From: Flammeovirgaceae bacterium
GTDB taxonomy: Bacteria; Bacteroidota; Bacteroidia; Cytophagales; Cyclobacteriaceae
Assembly: GCA_016709845.1 (NCBI GenBank)
Contig: JADJMA010000006.1
Coordinates: forward strand, 124,001 to 188,000
Direction: 5' to 3'
DNA length: 64,000 nucleotides
The notes under the pieces are model-generated. The model saw nothing but the letters and a program-made list of their open reading frames with translations, was not told the DNA's origin and ran no database searches. Within the stretch, counting starts at the first letter, position 1, and every line of letters begins with the position of its first letter. Positions 29,972-40,325 of this stretch are shown piece after piece. A program made the position numbers and the translations under genes.

Positions 29972-31258
29972 TCAGGCTACATCATGAAAAGGTTTATCAA
30001 TTGATGGGCTAGGCTCCGAAAACCATTTTACTCCCTCTTCCGTCATGTGGGCACAGTCCTCAAGACGCACACCAAATTCTCCATAGATCGAAATGTTAGG
30101 TTCAATACTAAAGCACATGCCTGGCATAAGAGGTTGTTTATTTCCCAATACCATGTTGCCCCATTCATGTACATTCATTCCTATACCATGACCTGTTCGG
30201 TGTGGTAGTCCCGGAACTTTATAGCCAGGTCCGTAGCCGGCATCGGTAAGTACTTTACGTGCGGCAATGTCTACATTCTCGCAAGGGTCTCCCAGTTTGG
30301 CAGCGGCAAAACCAGCAGCTTGCGATTCCTTTTCCTGATTCCAAACTTCGCGCTGACGAGCAGTGGGTTCAGCGCCAAACACAATGGTGCGGCTGATGTC
30401 AGAACGATACCCACCTACACCACATCCTCCATCCATAATTATTATATCTCCCTTTTTAAGATATTGTTGTTGGATGCTACCATGTGGATAGGCGGAGGCT
30501 TCGCCAAAATTGACATCAATGCCACCACGCGCACCAAGTCGTTTATGTGCTTCGGTAGCAATGGCATCAAAATCCTCTGGCGTCATTCCCTCCTCCAACA
30601 TGGCCACACTTACTTTATAAGCTTCTATGGTAATGTCATTGGCCCGTTGCATCAATGCGATCTCTGCAGGTGATTTGAACCTGCGACATGGAATGGTTAC
30701 AGGGTCACCACTTACATAGTTTAAGTTTGAGGCTTCTTTTCTAATTCCATCAAACAAGAAGAATCTTACCTGTTCTTCCATGGCGATATTACCACCGCGA
30801 ATGCCCATGTCTTTAAATGCCAACGCCACTTGCTTATAGGGACTTTCATGTTCTTCCCACACGCGTATATCATTGCCAATAGTCATCAGCTCTTGCACGC
30901 GTGCCGCTTCAAAGGCAGGACTAACATATCTGACTTCACCTTTGGCGGGAATAATGGCAGCCATCATCCGCTCACTGGTACCCCAGCTAATGCCGGTAAA
31001 GTAAGTCATACCTAAGCCCCCATCGAGGTATAGCGCTTCAATCTTATTTTCGGTCATAAGACGTTGTGCCTTTGCAATCCTCGCTTCTCTTTCTGTTTTG
31101 GAAATAGGTACAATGTCTTTAGTCATTGACTGAAGTTTGTCCATTGGACTGCTACTAGCGGGTGCAGTAGAAGCAGGTGTTGAGCAGCCAGCTAATAATG
31201 CAACTCCGGCAGTTGTACCTGCTGAAAGTTTTATAAAGTCTCGTCTATTAAGGGCCAT
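29972..31258 (-). CDS. M24 family metallopeptidase Tat lipoprotein, copy 3
   Basis: A 428-residue paralogue of the flanking genes. It begins MALNRRDFIKLSAGTTAG with Tat motif and lipobox LAGC. The five metal ligands of the M24 domain are all conserved (MDGG, RSDISR, GHGIG, SIEP, RLED). Compared with its neighbours it differs at GMNVHEWGN (others have GMDGHEWGN), just after the ligand His, a region that lines the active site in this fold, so substrate preference may differ. Intact frame. Forty bp separate it from copy 2 upstream. Confidence 0.9.
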   Translation of the reverse strand: MALNRRDFIKLSAGTTAGVALLAGCSTPASTAPASSSPMDKLQSMTKDIVPISKTEREARIAKAQRLMTENKIEALYLDGGLGMTYFTGISWGTSERMMAAIIPAKGEVRYVSPAFEAARVQELMTIGNDIRVWEEHESPYKQVALAFKDMGIRGGNIAMEEQVRFFLFDGIRKEASNLNYVSGDPVTIPCRRFKSPAEIALMQRANDITIEAYKVSVAMLEEGMTPEDFDAIATEAHKRLGARGGIDVNFGEASAYPHGSIQQQYLKKGDIIIMDGGCGVGGYRSDISRTIVFGAEPTARQREVWNQEKESQAAGFAAAKLGDPCENVDIAARKVLTDAGYGPGYKVPGLPHRTGHGIGMNVHEWGNMVLGNKQPLMPGMCFSIEPNISIYGEFGVRLEDCAHMTEEGVKWFSEPSPSIDKPFHDVA

Positions 31259-31298
31259 GATTATTTATTGATATAATATTATTTATTGAGTCAGAGAA

Positions 31299-32582
31299 TT
31301 AAGCCACGTCATGAAAAGGTTTGTCAATAGCCGGGCTTGGCACGGTAAACCATTTTACTCCTTCTTCTGTCATATAGGCACAGTCCTCAAGACGTACACC
31401 AAATTCGCCATAGATAGAAATAGTTGGTTCAATACTGAAACACATACCAGGCATAAGAGGTTGCTTGTTTTCTAATACCATGTTGCCCCACTCATGTCCA
31501 TCCATACCAATACCATGACCAGTACGGTGAGGACATCCTGGTACTTTATAACCTGGTCCATATCCGGCATCAGTAAGTACTTTACGAGCCGCGATGTCAA
31601 CATTCTCACAAGGGTCGCCTAATTTGGCAGCAGTAAAACCAGCGGCTTGAGATTTTTTCTGTAAGTCCCACACTTCGCGTTGACGGGCAGTAGGTTCAGC
31701 ACCGAACACAATAGTGCGGCTGATGTCAGAACTATATCCACCTACGCTACATCCGCCATCCATAAGTACGATATCTCCTTTTTTCAAATACTGTTGTTGA
31801 ATGCTTCCATGTGGGTAAGCAGATGGCTCACCAAAATTTACACCTATACCACCTCTGGCCCCAAGCCGTTTGTGCGCCTCCGCAGTAATTGTGCTGAATT
31901 CCTGCGGTGTCATTCCTTCCTCTAACATGGCCACGCTCGCTTTGTAAGCTTCTATGGTAATGTTGTTGGCACGTTGCATCAATGCAATTTCTGCGGGTGA
32001 TTTGAACATGCGGCAGGCGGCAGTAACAGGATCTCCACTTACATAGTTGAGATTTGATGCCTCTTTTCTAATTCCATCAAACAAGAAAAATCTTACTCGT
32101 TCTTCCATCGCAATATTTCCACCACGAATTCCAAAGTCTTTAAAGGCGAGTGCTACTTGCTTGTAAGGGCTTTCATGTTCTTCCCACACGCGAATATCTT
32201 TACCTATGGTCATCAACTCTTCTACACGAGCCGCTTCGAATGCAGGGCTTATATACTTTACTTCTCCTTTTGCAGGGATAATAGCTGCCATCATCCGCTC
32301 ACTGGTGCCCCAGTTAATACCGGTAAAGTAGGCCATGCTTGTACCTCCATCGAGGTATAGTGCTTCAATTTTATTTTCGGCCATAAGCCGCTGTGCCTTT
32401 TCAATTCTTGCTTCTCTCTCTGCTTTAGAAATAGGCACAATGTCTTTAGTCATTGACTGAAGTTTGTCCAATGGACTGTCACTAGCGGGTGGGGTAGATG
32501 CAGGTGTTGAGCAGCTAGCTAATAATGCAACTCCAGTGGTTCCTGCACTAAGTTTTATAAAATCTCTTCTCTTAAGTGTCAT
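31299..32582 (-). CDS. M24 family metallopeptidase Tat lipoprotein, copy 2
   Basis: A 427-residue paralogue. The N-terminus MTLKRRDFIKLSAGTTGVAL has the Tat motif and a lipobox LASC. Metal ligands are conserved (MDGG, SSDISR, GHGIG, SIEP, RLED). Its sequence is closest to copy 3 over the whole length, including the nearly identical lead STPASTPPASDSPLDKLQSM, which suggests that copies 2 and 3 arose by the most recent duplication. Intact frame. Forty-seven bp separate it from copy 1. Confidence 0.9.
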   Translation of the reverse strand: MTLKRRDFIKLSAGTTGVALLASCSTPASTPPASDSPLDKLQSMTKDIVPISKAEREARIEKAQRLMAENKIEALYLDGGTSMAYFTGINWGTSERMMAAIIPAKGEVKYISPAFEAARVEELMTIGKDIRVWEEHESPYKQVALAFKDFGIRGGNIAMEERVRFFLFDGIRKEASNLNYVSGDPVTAACRMFKSPAEIALMQRANNITIEAYKASVAMLEEGMTPQEFSTITAEAHKRLGARGGIGVNFGEPSAYPHGSIQQQYLKKGDIVLMDGGCSVGGYSSDISRTIVFGAEPTARQREVWDLQKKSQAAGFTAAKLGDPCENVDIAARKVLTDAGYGPGYKVPGCPHRTGHGIGMDGHEWGNMVLENKQPLMPGMCFSIEPTISIYGEFGVRLEDCAYMTEEGVKWFTVPSPAIDKPFHDVA

Positions 32583-32629
32583 AAATGTGTTGAGGTTTAG
32601 TATTTAAATTTAGATAGATAGAATCTTTT

Positions 32630-33906
32630 TTAAGCAAAGGTTTTGTCAATGGACGGACTTGGTTGGGTAAACCATTTGATTCCCTCTTCCGTCATGTAGG
32701 CACAGTCTTCTGTGCGTACTCCAAATTCTCCATAGATTGAAATGGTTGGCTCAATACTAAAACACATGCCGGGTTTTAATGGCTCTTTATTATCCAGAAC
32801 CATGTTGCCCCATTCGTGGGTATCCATTCCTATACCATGGCCCGTGCGGTGTGGACAGCCAGGCACTTTATATCCAGGTCCAAAACCTGCATCTGTCAAG
32901 ACCTGGCGCACAGCGATGTCTACATTTTCGCAAGGGTCTCCTAATTTAGCTGCAGCAAAGCCAGCGTCTTGTGCTTTCTTTGAAAATTCCATACTTCTTT
33001 TTGGCGATCTGTTGGCTCAGCGCCAAATACTATTGTACGGCTGATATCAGAGCTGTAGCCTTCAACCTTGCAAACGCCATCCATCAATACAATATCTCCC
33101 TTTTTCAAATATTGTTGCTGAATGCTTCCATGCGGATAAGCTGATGCTTCGCCAAAGTTGGCGCCAATTCCACCGCTCACGCCAAGGCGTTTGTGTGCTT
33201 CTGCGGTGATTGCACTGAATTGCTGTGGCGTCATTCCTTCTTCAAGCATAGCCACACTTGCCTTGTATGCCTCAATGGCAATGTTATTGGCTATTTGCAA
33301 GAGCGCGATTTCAGCCGGAGATTTATACTTACGACAGGCGGCAGTAACCGGATCACCACTGATATAGTTTAGGTTTGATGCTTCTTTGCGAATACCATCG
33401 AATAGGAAAAAGCGCACTCGCTCCTCCATGGCGATGTTGCCACTATTTATTCCGAAGTCTTTAAAGGCAAGAGCTACTTGTTTGTAAGGACTTTCATGTT
33501 CTTCCCAAACGCGAATATCTTTACCAATGGTCATAAGCTCTTTTACGCGTTCGGCTTCAAAGGCCGGGCTAATATATTTTACTTCTCCTTTTGCAGGGAT
33601 AATGGCTGCCATCATCCGCTCACTGGTGCCCCAGTTAATTCCTGTAAAGTAGGCCATGCTGGTGCCACCATCGAGATACAAAGCTTTAATATTATTATCC
33701 GTCATCAACTTCTGGGCCTTTTCGAGTCGCGACTCCCTTTCCTGCAAGGTGATGGGTTTTACATCACCCGTCATGGACTTCAATTTGTCCAGTGGTGTTT
33801 CCGATTTTGCAGTTGTTTCAGCGGGTGAATTGCATGCGGCAAGAAAGGCAGCTCCTGCTGTGCTTCCAGCGGAAAGTTTTATAAAATCTCGTCTTTTAAT
33901 GGTCAT
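32630..33906 (-). CDS. M24 family metallopeptidase Tat lipoprotein, copy 1, frameshifted
   Basis: The first gene of the tandem set, about 425 residues once repaired. It starts MTIKRRDFIKLSAGSTAG with Tat motif and lipobox LAAC. The frame breaks near 32985 (after EVWNFQ) and resumes KKAQDAGFAAAKLGDPCENV. Ligands: Asp in LMDGVCKVEGYSSD (note GVCKVEG in place of the GGC-VGG of the other copies), His in GHGIGMDTHEW, Glu in SIEP and in RTEDC (the others have RLEDC). The altered loop around the first Asp pair may change activity. The operon promoter must lie in the 410-bp gap upstream. Confidence 0.87.
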
Positions 33907-34317
33907 AGTTTGTTGTGGTTAACGATTAGCTAAACTAAGGTGGACAATTAGATTAATAAATGAACATAATTATACACCAACGGCTTTACAAAGACACAAT
34001 TTGGATGGCCCTCCGTTCCGATAGTCGATTTCTCCATTCAAACCACAAATTATTTCTGCTGGTATAAAGAGCGTAACCCCGAATGACCAAAAAGTAAATT
34101 CACTTTGCTGTCGTCTTTATTTTTGAATAAAAGTTGACTTCAATTCTGGTAATAGTAGTGAGTGACTTAATCCTCGTAAAATATTTTCTTAATTGAAACT
34201 TGATTTTTAGCCTCAACACCCTAAAAAACCGCTTGGCACTATTATTTACTTAATGTGCATTTCTTGTTGTTTGATAGATAATTTAGACTGAACATGCACA
34301 AATTCTAATATAAGGCT
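33907..34317. other. 410-bp divergent intergenic region without a visible gene
   Basis: AT-rich region between the M24 operon (minus) and the heme locus (plus). It must contain the promoters for both. I saw no open frame of coding character and no clear TTG-N19-TAnnTTTG promoter; a TTAGTTTAGCTAA partial palindrome lies at about 33925-33938 on the minus strand close to the M24 start and could be an operator. Confidence 0.4.
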
Positions 34318-34863
34318 TTGCTTAGGAGAGTTACATTATTTCTTGTTTTGTCCATCTACATGATGGCTTCTTTGGGATTATTTAATTTCAATTTGGCCCT
34401 TCTTCATCAGGCAGTATATCAATCTTATGTAGAGATGGCTGGCACCGATGAACTTACAGAGCTCCGGTTCTCTGAAGAGGAATTTGCTAACCTAAACTGG
34501 ACAGAAAAGGGACGTGAGTTTATGTGGCAGGAGAAGATGTTTGATGTATCCTCCATTGAGAAAATTGGTGAGGATTACGCAGTGACTTGTAAGCATGATG
34601 AAGTTGAAAGCTTTGTTGTCAGTTCATTAACTGATCTTAAAAAGGGAACATCCAAGAATCTGCCTACAAAGAAACGAAGCCGGAAAGATTTCTCCACAAA
34701 GCATTTTGCACAAAAAATCTTGAGAACCACACCTATGGAAGCTCTTTGTAAAATAAGGCGCTTTGAACCCGTGCAAAAACTTGAAAAAGTTTTTGATGAT
34801 GTAAAGCACCTCCACCGAAATCACTTCTTTTCTCCTAATGTCCAACCATTTTATGGTGGATGA
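34318..34863 (+). CDS. Small membrane-anchored protein leading the heme uptake locus
   Basis: A 181-residue protein I do not recognise. It starts with a TTG (preceded by AAGGC) and has one N-terminal hydrophobic segment (TLFLVLSIYMMASLGLFNF), then an acidic stretch (LTELRFSEEEFANLNWTEKG) and a basic, Lys/Arg-rich region (KNLPTKKRSRKDFSTKHFAQ) and several His residues near the end (VKHLHRNHFF). No catalytic motif. It precedes the TonB receptor by about 210 bp on the same strand, so it may be an accessory factor of metal or heme acquisition; this is inference from position only. No ATG start fits the hydrophobic segment better. Confidence 0.6.
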   Translation: MLRRVTLFLVLSIYMMASLGLFNFNLALLHQAVYQSYVEMAGTDELTELRFSEEEFANLNWTEKGREFMWQEKMFDVSSIEKIGEDYAVTCKHDEVESFVVSSLTDLKKGTSKNLPTKKRSRKDFSTKHFAQKILRTTPMEALCKIRRFEPVQKLEKVFDDVKHLHRNHFFSPNVQPFYGG

Positions 34864-34941
34864 TACAATGTGGTGTAGACTTTATATTATATGAGCAGTT
34901 TTGTATTAATATAATCACGCTCAATTAATTTTTCACCCTTC

Positions 34942-34966
34942 ATATACTGTAACCAAAGGTGAGGGG
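34942..34966 (+). repeat. Short repeat ATATAYTGTAACCAAARGTG, copy 1
   Basis: ATATACTGTAACCAAAGGTGAGG here and ATATATTGTAACCAAAAGTGGAGG at 43138-43161 differ at few positions. Here it is in the leader region of the TonB receptor gene. Confidence 0.35.
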
Positions 34967-34973
34967 CATCCCA

Positions 34974-35000
34974 TTAGTTATCATTAGGGTTTTCTAACAA
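34974..35000 (+). repeat. Short inverted repeat TTAGTTATCATT...CTAACAA, copy 1
   Basis: TTAGTTATCATT at 34974-34985 and CTAACAA at 34994-35000 recur with the same order and similar spacing at 51019-51047. The TTAG and CTAA ends are complementary. In both places a gene starts 30-75 bp downstream. Confidence 0.45.
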
Positions 35001-35074
35001 CAATCAATTAAAACTCACTTTATGCGTGTATTAATTATGCGTATGAACTTGGGTTGTTTATTTATAAAATACTT

Positions 35075-37460
35075 ATGAAAAAAATATACATATTCTTTCT
35101 AGGATTATTAATTAGCCTTTCAACTATGGCCCAATCGGGTCAACTTAGCGGAAAGGTATTTGATGGCGTGGATAAGCGCCCCCTGGTAAATGCGCACGTT
35201 CAATTTATTGGTGGCGCTGTTACCACTACCGATAGTAATGGCGAGTTTGCATTACCTTGTACTGGTGCAGGGAGCATTAGTGTTTCCTTTGTCGGCTATC
35301 GTACGGTTCGAAACAAAGTGGAGAATTGCAATGAGGAATTAGTTATTTCCATGTCAATGGCTAATCAAGTTTTGGATGAGGTGGAGATCACCGCCATTTC
35401 CAATGTTAATCGTTCTATTCTTTACCAACCAGCCTCTATTTCAAAGATGAGTGAAGCGGAGATAAAGAGAGGTAATGGGTTGTATTTGGACGATGCCATC
35501 AACGCCAATGTTCCTGGTGTTTACATGTCAAGACGTGCTGTTTCCTCGGGTCAGCAATTCAATATCAGGGGGTATGGTAATGGAGTTGGGTTTAGAGGAG
35601 CCAGCAACAATTTTGATGGACAAGGATACAAGGTGTATTTGAATGGTATTCCGATTACCGATGCAGAAGGAACTACCATCATGGATGATATCGATTTTGG
35701 ATCGGTAGCCAATGTGGAGGTGATAAAAGGCCCTGCAGGATCACTGTATGGTTTGGCTATAGCCGGTGCGGTAAATCTTCAAACAAAAAAAGCAGATCGT
35801 GGAAATACTTCTATTGGTCAACAGGTGATGGTGGGTAGTTATGGGCTTCAACGCTATACCACGCAACTTCAAATTGGTACGGAGCGTTCTTCCGTTATGA
35901 TTAATTATGGCAACCAAAAGTCGGATGGGTATATGCCTCACGAAGCATCCAAAAAGAATTTCGTTAACGTCATTGGTGAGTTTAACCCCAAATCAAAGCA
36001 AACCATAAGTGCCTACTTTGGGTATAGCAATAGTTACGATCAACGCGCTGGCGAATTAACCATTGCACAGTATGAGTCGGGTGATTACTCGGGAAATCCA
36101 AATTATATTAAAAACAATGCGCACTCAGAGATAGTAGGTTTCAGAACAGGGGTTAGCCATACTTATAATTTCACGGATCACATCAGCAACACCACAACAT
36201 TTTTTGGATCTGGATCAACGAATAATGCTAGCTCGGCAGGTGGGTGGACAGACAAGAGCCCTGTAAACTATGGCTTACGTTCTACCATGGATATGGAATT
36301 CTCGTTGGGAACGGACATCAGCCTCCGCGGTATTGCTGGTATCGAAACACAACGCCAATATTCGCAGATTATTGGTTATGGAATGGTTGCCGATAGCACT
36401 AACTTAAGTGGGTACAACATCATTGGTGCTATGAAAAGCAATCAGGCAACAATAAATGGAACTACTTCCTTATTTACCGAGTGGACTTTATCCTTACCGA
36501 GTGATATTTCAATAACCGGAGGAATAGGAGTTAGCAATATGAATATTGAGTTGGATAATCGCCTGTATGCAGCAGCCAATAACAAACCCAGTGGAGGAAA
36601 GCCTACGAATTATAATATAAGTTACGACAACATGGTGTCTCCTCATTTTGGCCATTAACAAAGTATTTAATAGCTCATTATCTGCGTATGCTTCGTACAG
36701 CAAAGGATACAAAGCACCCGTGGGTTCCAATGTTGTGATTTCTACAACGGGTGAATTGAATACCGGATTGAAACCGGAAATTGGTAATCAGTTTGAGATA
36801 GGCACTAAAGGTTCGCTGATGGACAGTAAGTTGAATTATCAGGTTGCCTTGTTCGATGCCTTGTTCTCAGATAAGATGACTTCGGTGGCCGTGCTTTTGA
36901 ATAACACGACAACGGCTTATACCTACATTGCCAATGGCGGTAAGCAAGATAATAAAGGACTGGAAGTATCTGTAAATTACAATGCGTATCAATCAGCCAC
37001 CGGTTTCTTTAGTTCGGTTCGTCCGTTTGCAAACTTCACGTATTCTGATTTTAATTATAAAGATTTTAGTTATGATAGAATTGTTGCCGGTCAGCCTGTT
37101 ACCGAAGACTACAGTGGTAATGCCGTAGCGGGGGTATCACCAGTGGTGGCCAATGCGGGTGTTGACTTTTTTACTAACGCTGGTTTTTATGGAAATGTAA
37201 ACTACTCGTATAAAGATGCTATGCCTCTTAGTTCGGATGGTAAATTTGGAAGCAGTAGTTACAGTTTGGTCAATGCAAAAAGTGGATATCATCATTTGCT
37301 GTCCAAGCATTTCGATCTGGACACTTATTTTGGAGCAAACAACATTACCGGAGAGCAATACTATTACATGGCTTTCATTAACCAGTTGCCCGATGCATAC
37401 GTTCCGGCACCCAACAAAATCAATTACTTTGGTGGAATAAATCTAAAATACATATTTTAA
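35075..37460 (+). CDS. TonB-dependent outer-membrane receptor (probable heme/siderophore receptor), frameshifted
   Basis: An outer-membrane beta-barrel of about 795 residues. The ATG at 35075 gives signal peptide MKKIYIFFLGLLISLSTMAQ. A carboxypeptidase-regulatory-like domain (LSGKVFDGVDKRPLVNAHVQ, about residues 23-100) precedes the plug (VPGVYMSRRAVSSGQQFNIR, DFGSVANVEVIKGPAGSLYG). The barrel ends with the terminal aromatic GGINLKYIF. The frame breaks near 36645 by one extra G (PHF then AINKVFNSSLSAYASYSKGY). It is followed by hmuT, hmuU and hmuV, so its ligand is probably heme or a related iron compound. The earlier in-frame start at 35054 adds seven residues before the signal peptide. Confidence 0.87.
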
Positions 37461-37463
37461 TAC

Positions 37464-37503
37464 CCAATCAGAGGATGGTGCTTTCATTGTCCCCTGATTT
37501 TTA
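37464..37503 (+). terminator. Hairpin attenuator/terminator between receptor gene and hmuT
   Basis: AATCAGAGGA (37464-37473) pairs with TCCCCTGATT (37488-37497) with one mismatch, followed by Ts. It could lower transcription into the hmuTUV genes relative to the receptor. Confidence 0.5.
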
Positions 37504-37515
37504 AAAAATAGATCC

Positions 37516-38393
37516 ATGAGAATATCCAATCTTGTTTATGTTTTTCTTATCATTTTGATCGGTTGCGGGCGGTTCTCCAACAAGGATCAAAAGAAAGAAA
37601 ATGAAGTACGCATTGTGTGTTTGTCCAAACAATACAATGAAATTATTTATGAATTAAACGCACAGAAAAATCTGGTAGCGGTTGATCTTTCCAGCACCTT
37701 TCCTTCCGAGATAAAAGAGTTGCCCACCGTGGGCTACCATCGGGCGTTAAGTACAGAAGGGATCTTGTCTATGAAACCCACCCTGATCATTCACGATAAT
37801 AATGTAGGGCCTGAGCAAGTGATGAAGCAATTGGAAGAGTTGAAAATTCCCATGATGGTTTTTAATACAAGGGCGATGACATTGCATCGACAAAAGCACT
37901 GGTAACCGAAATGGGAAAATATTTTGGAAAAGAGAAAGCGGCAGATTCGTTAAACGCAAAACTTGATGCAGATATGAAGTTAGCGGAAGAGGCGCTTACA
38001 AAATACACAGAGAAACCTAAAGTAGTGGTTATTCATTATGGCCGAGCAAACAACGTATATCTAACCATGACTGAAAACAGCACCACGGCTGACTTGATTC
38101 GTATGGCTGGTGGTACCATTCCCATAACAGGCGAACGAGGTATGATGCAGCTTTCTTCGGAAGTGGTTGCTAAATCTGATCCGGATGTGATCTGGTTAAC
38201 TGATTATGGATACGATCGACTGGGATCATCGGAAGAAATTAAATCATTGCCAGGAATAGCAGGTACTCGCGCGGCCACGAATAATAGAATTTATCGTGTA
38301 GAAGAACATGACATGGTTTATCTCGGACCCAGAACAGGCGAGGTGATCCTTATGCTTCAGGAATTAATACACAGAAATGGAAAGACTCAATAA
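37516..38393 (+). CDS. hmuT: Heme ABC transporter substrate-binding lipoprotein, frameshifted
   Basis: A cluster A-II type periplasmic binding protein of about 290 residues. MRISNLVYVFLIILIGCGRF contains the lipobox IGC. The N-terminal lobe has RIVCLSKQYNEIIYELNAQ and the HmuT/ShuT-like LPTVGYHRALSTEGILSMKP, whose Tyr corresponds to the heme-ligand position in ShuT. The C-terminal lobe has ARTGEVILMLQEL-like PRTGEVILMLQELIH and SDPDVIWLTDYGYDRLG. The frame breaks near 37875. It lies 55 bp after the receptor gene and overlaps or abuts the permease gene. BtuF-like vitamin B12 binding is an alternative. Confidence 0.83.
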
Positions 38394-38405
38394 AAGAAAT
38401 AGAGG

Positions 38406-39432
38406 GTGTTATTCCCGGTTCTCATTATCCTTCTGGTAGTTACTTTTTTTCTGTCTTTAAAATTTGGGGCCATTACCATTTCCTGGGCAGAGATACAATC
38501 TTCTATTTCCAAATGGATGAGTGGCGGTGAACTTACTTTGACTGAAAGGATATTTTTACAAATCAGATTGCCGCGCTTTTGCCGGAGTGTTGGTGGGTGC
38601 GAGTCTGGCTGTAGGCGGTGTACTGATGCAAGCCTTATTTCGTAACCCCATTGTAGAGCCTGGTCTTATTGGCACATCTAGTGGTGCGGCCTTTGGTGCA
38701 TCACTTTATTTTGTGTTGGGTTCTGTCATTAAGTTTCATTTGGGTGAGTGGACGTTGCCCATAGCAGCTTGTATGGGTGGGGCGCTCTCTACCGTTTGTG
38801 TTTTTTTGTTGTCGCGAAATCGGGCTACCGGAAAAAGTTCTGTAGTGGCCTTACTCCTTATGGGGCTTGCCATCAATGCCCTCTTTCTTAGTGGCGTTGG
38901 ATTTCTTTCTTACTTAGCCCGCGATCCGCAAGCGCGATCTATTACCTTCTGGAACCTAGGAACACTATCAGGGGCTAATTGGATTTCTGTCACAATCATT
39001 GGTGTTGTTACGATAGTGTGTACCGTCATTTCTATGCGCTATGCCAAACAACTCAATGCGCTGATGATGGGAGAGGATGAAGCAATTTTTCTTGGCGTGA
39101 ATTTAAAATGGTTGCAGATAATAGTAATCACACTCAATGTGCTACTGGTTGCCGTGTCTACCGCATTTATGGGTGTGATTAGTTTTGTAGGCCTTGTGGT
39201 ACCTCATCTGTTGCGGTTAATGGGTGGCTCGGACAATCGGTTTCTCATCATTGGAAGTGCGATAGTAGGAGGCATTTTATTAAGCATGGCCGATCTGGTG
39301 TCGCGATTGTTGTTGGCTCCAGCCGAACTTCCTATTGGAATTGTTACCGCTCTCGTGGGGGTTCCGGTGTTTATCACCTTGCTGCGCAAAAACAATATTA
39401 CTTTTAAGTTATGCTCACAGCAGAAAACATAA
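38406..39432 (+). CDS. hmuU: Heme ABC transporter permease (FecCD family), frameshifted
   Basis: A polytopic inner-membrane permease of about 340 residues. The N-terminal part has VLFPVLIILLVVTFFLSLKF and LTLTERIFLQIRLPR; a frame break near 38575 precedes VGASLAVGGVLMQALFRNPI and VEPGLIGTSSGAAFGA, the family hallmark. The coupling segment and later helices (STAFMGVISFVGLVVPHLLR, PAELPIGIVTALVGVPVFI) are normal. The start is GTG at 38406, or ATG at 38377 if one more indel is allowed, which would overlap hmuT by 17 bp. It overlaps hmuV by 22 bp, so the genes are co-translated. Confidence 0.85.
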
Positions 39433-40187
39433 CGGTTCGCATTGGAGAGAAAGTGCTTTTAGATAAAGTAGATGCTCAATTTCTACCCGGTAAACTCAAC
39501 CTGATTATTGGGCCTAATGGAGCTGGTAAATCAACTTTGATGAAAGTATTGAGCCGGCAGATGACGAATTATGATGGCGAAGTATTGTATCAATCTGTGA
39601 ATAGCAAAACCCTACGGGATAAAACGCTGGCGAGAATGCGGGCTGTACTTTCGCAGAATATTGATTTGGCATTTCCGCTAAAGGTATGGGAAATAGTAAT
39701 GATGGGGCGCTATCCCCATTTTGCCGGAGCACCCAAACGAATAGATGAGGAGGCCTGTATAGCTGCCTTGAAATTTTTTGAAGTAGAAGAAATGGCCGAG
39801 CGAAACTATCTGACGCTGAGTGGCGGAGAACGCCAGCGCGTTCATTTTGCACGGGTGCTTACACAACTTTGGTATCCGGTGCCCGATCAGGGACGTTATC
39901 TTTTGCTTGATGAACCGTTAACCTTTTTGGATATCCATTATCAATTTCAATTTATGCATAAGGTGATGGAACTGCTAAAACAAAAAGACTTGGTGGTTGT
40001 AGGTGTAGTGCACGACTTGAATTTAGCAGCACGTTTTGGTGATGTGATCCATCTCATTCAGAACGGGAAACTGGTAGCCAGTGGATCTAAGGAGCAAGTG
40101 CTCAACGAGCGTAATATTGAAGAAGCTTTCAGGCTTAAACCCATCCTATACAGAGAAGAGAATGGCCTTCGTTTATTTTTTGAGTAG
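39411..40187 (+). CDS. hmuV: Heme ABC transporter ATP-binding protein
   Basis: A 258-residue ATPase powering uptake through the FecCD permease. Walker A is GPNGAGKSTLMK (about residue 37-48), the Q-loop is in VLSQNIDLAFPLKVWEIVMM, the signature is TLSGGERQRVHFARVL, Walker B is RYLLLDEPLTFLDI and the H-loop is VVHDLNLAARF. The stretch YPVPDQGRYLLLDEP before Walker B is typical of HmuV. The frame is intact. It completes the order receptor-hmuT-hmuU-hmuV. Confidence 0.9.
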   Translation: MLTAENITVRIGEKVLLDKVDAQFLPGKLNLIIGPNGAGKSTLMKVLSRQMTNYDGEVLYQSVNSKTLRDKTLARMRAVLSQNIDLAFPLKVWEIVMMGRYPHFAGAPKRIDEEACIAALKFFEVEEMAERNYLTLSGGERQRVHFARVLTQLWYPVPDQGRYLLLDEPLTFLDIHYQFQFMHKVMELLKQKDLVVVGVVHDLNLAARFGDVIHLIQNGKLVASGSKEQVLNERNIEEAFRLKPILYREENGLRLFFE

Positions 40188-40239
40188 CCTCGTGTTTGCA
40201 GTTATTTTGAAAATAGAGACCGACATCTCAAAAAAGTAA

Positions 40240-40247
40240 TACTTTTG
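40240..40247 (+). promoter_or_regulatory. Possible -7 element upstream of corA
   Basis: TACTTTTG is a perfect match to the Bacteroidota -7 consensus TAnnTTTG, but no TTG is found at the expected 17-23 bp upstream, so the call is weak. It lies about 110 bp before the corA start. Confidence 0.35.
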
Positions 40248-40325
40248 CATCACAAGACTAATTATCCAAAATTATGGACGATTATCATCCGGAGTGTTGA
40301 ACTGGAATAGGGGATAAATGCATGA

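Noticed and set aside
30320..30673. Long open frames antisense to the M24 genes (also 33478-33828 and 29284-29694)
   Set aside because: They mirror the conserved M24 frames on the other strand, recur in each paralogue, and have no family features or ribosome-binding sites.
34940..35005. Possible riboswitch (B12 or similar) in front of the TonB receptor
   Set aside because: No B12 box or other known aptamer core; part of the sequence is a repeat found elsewhere.
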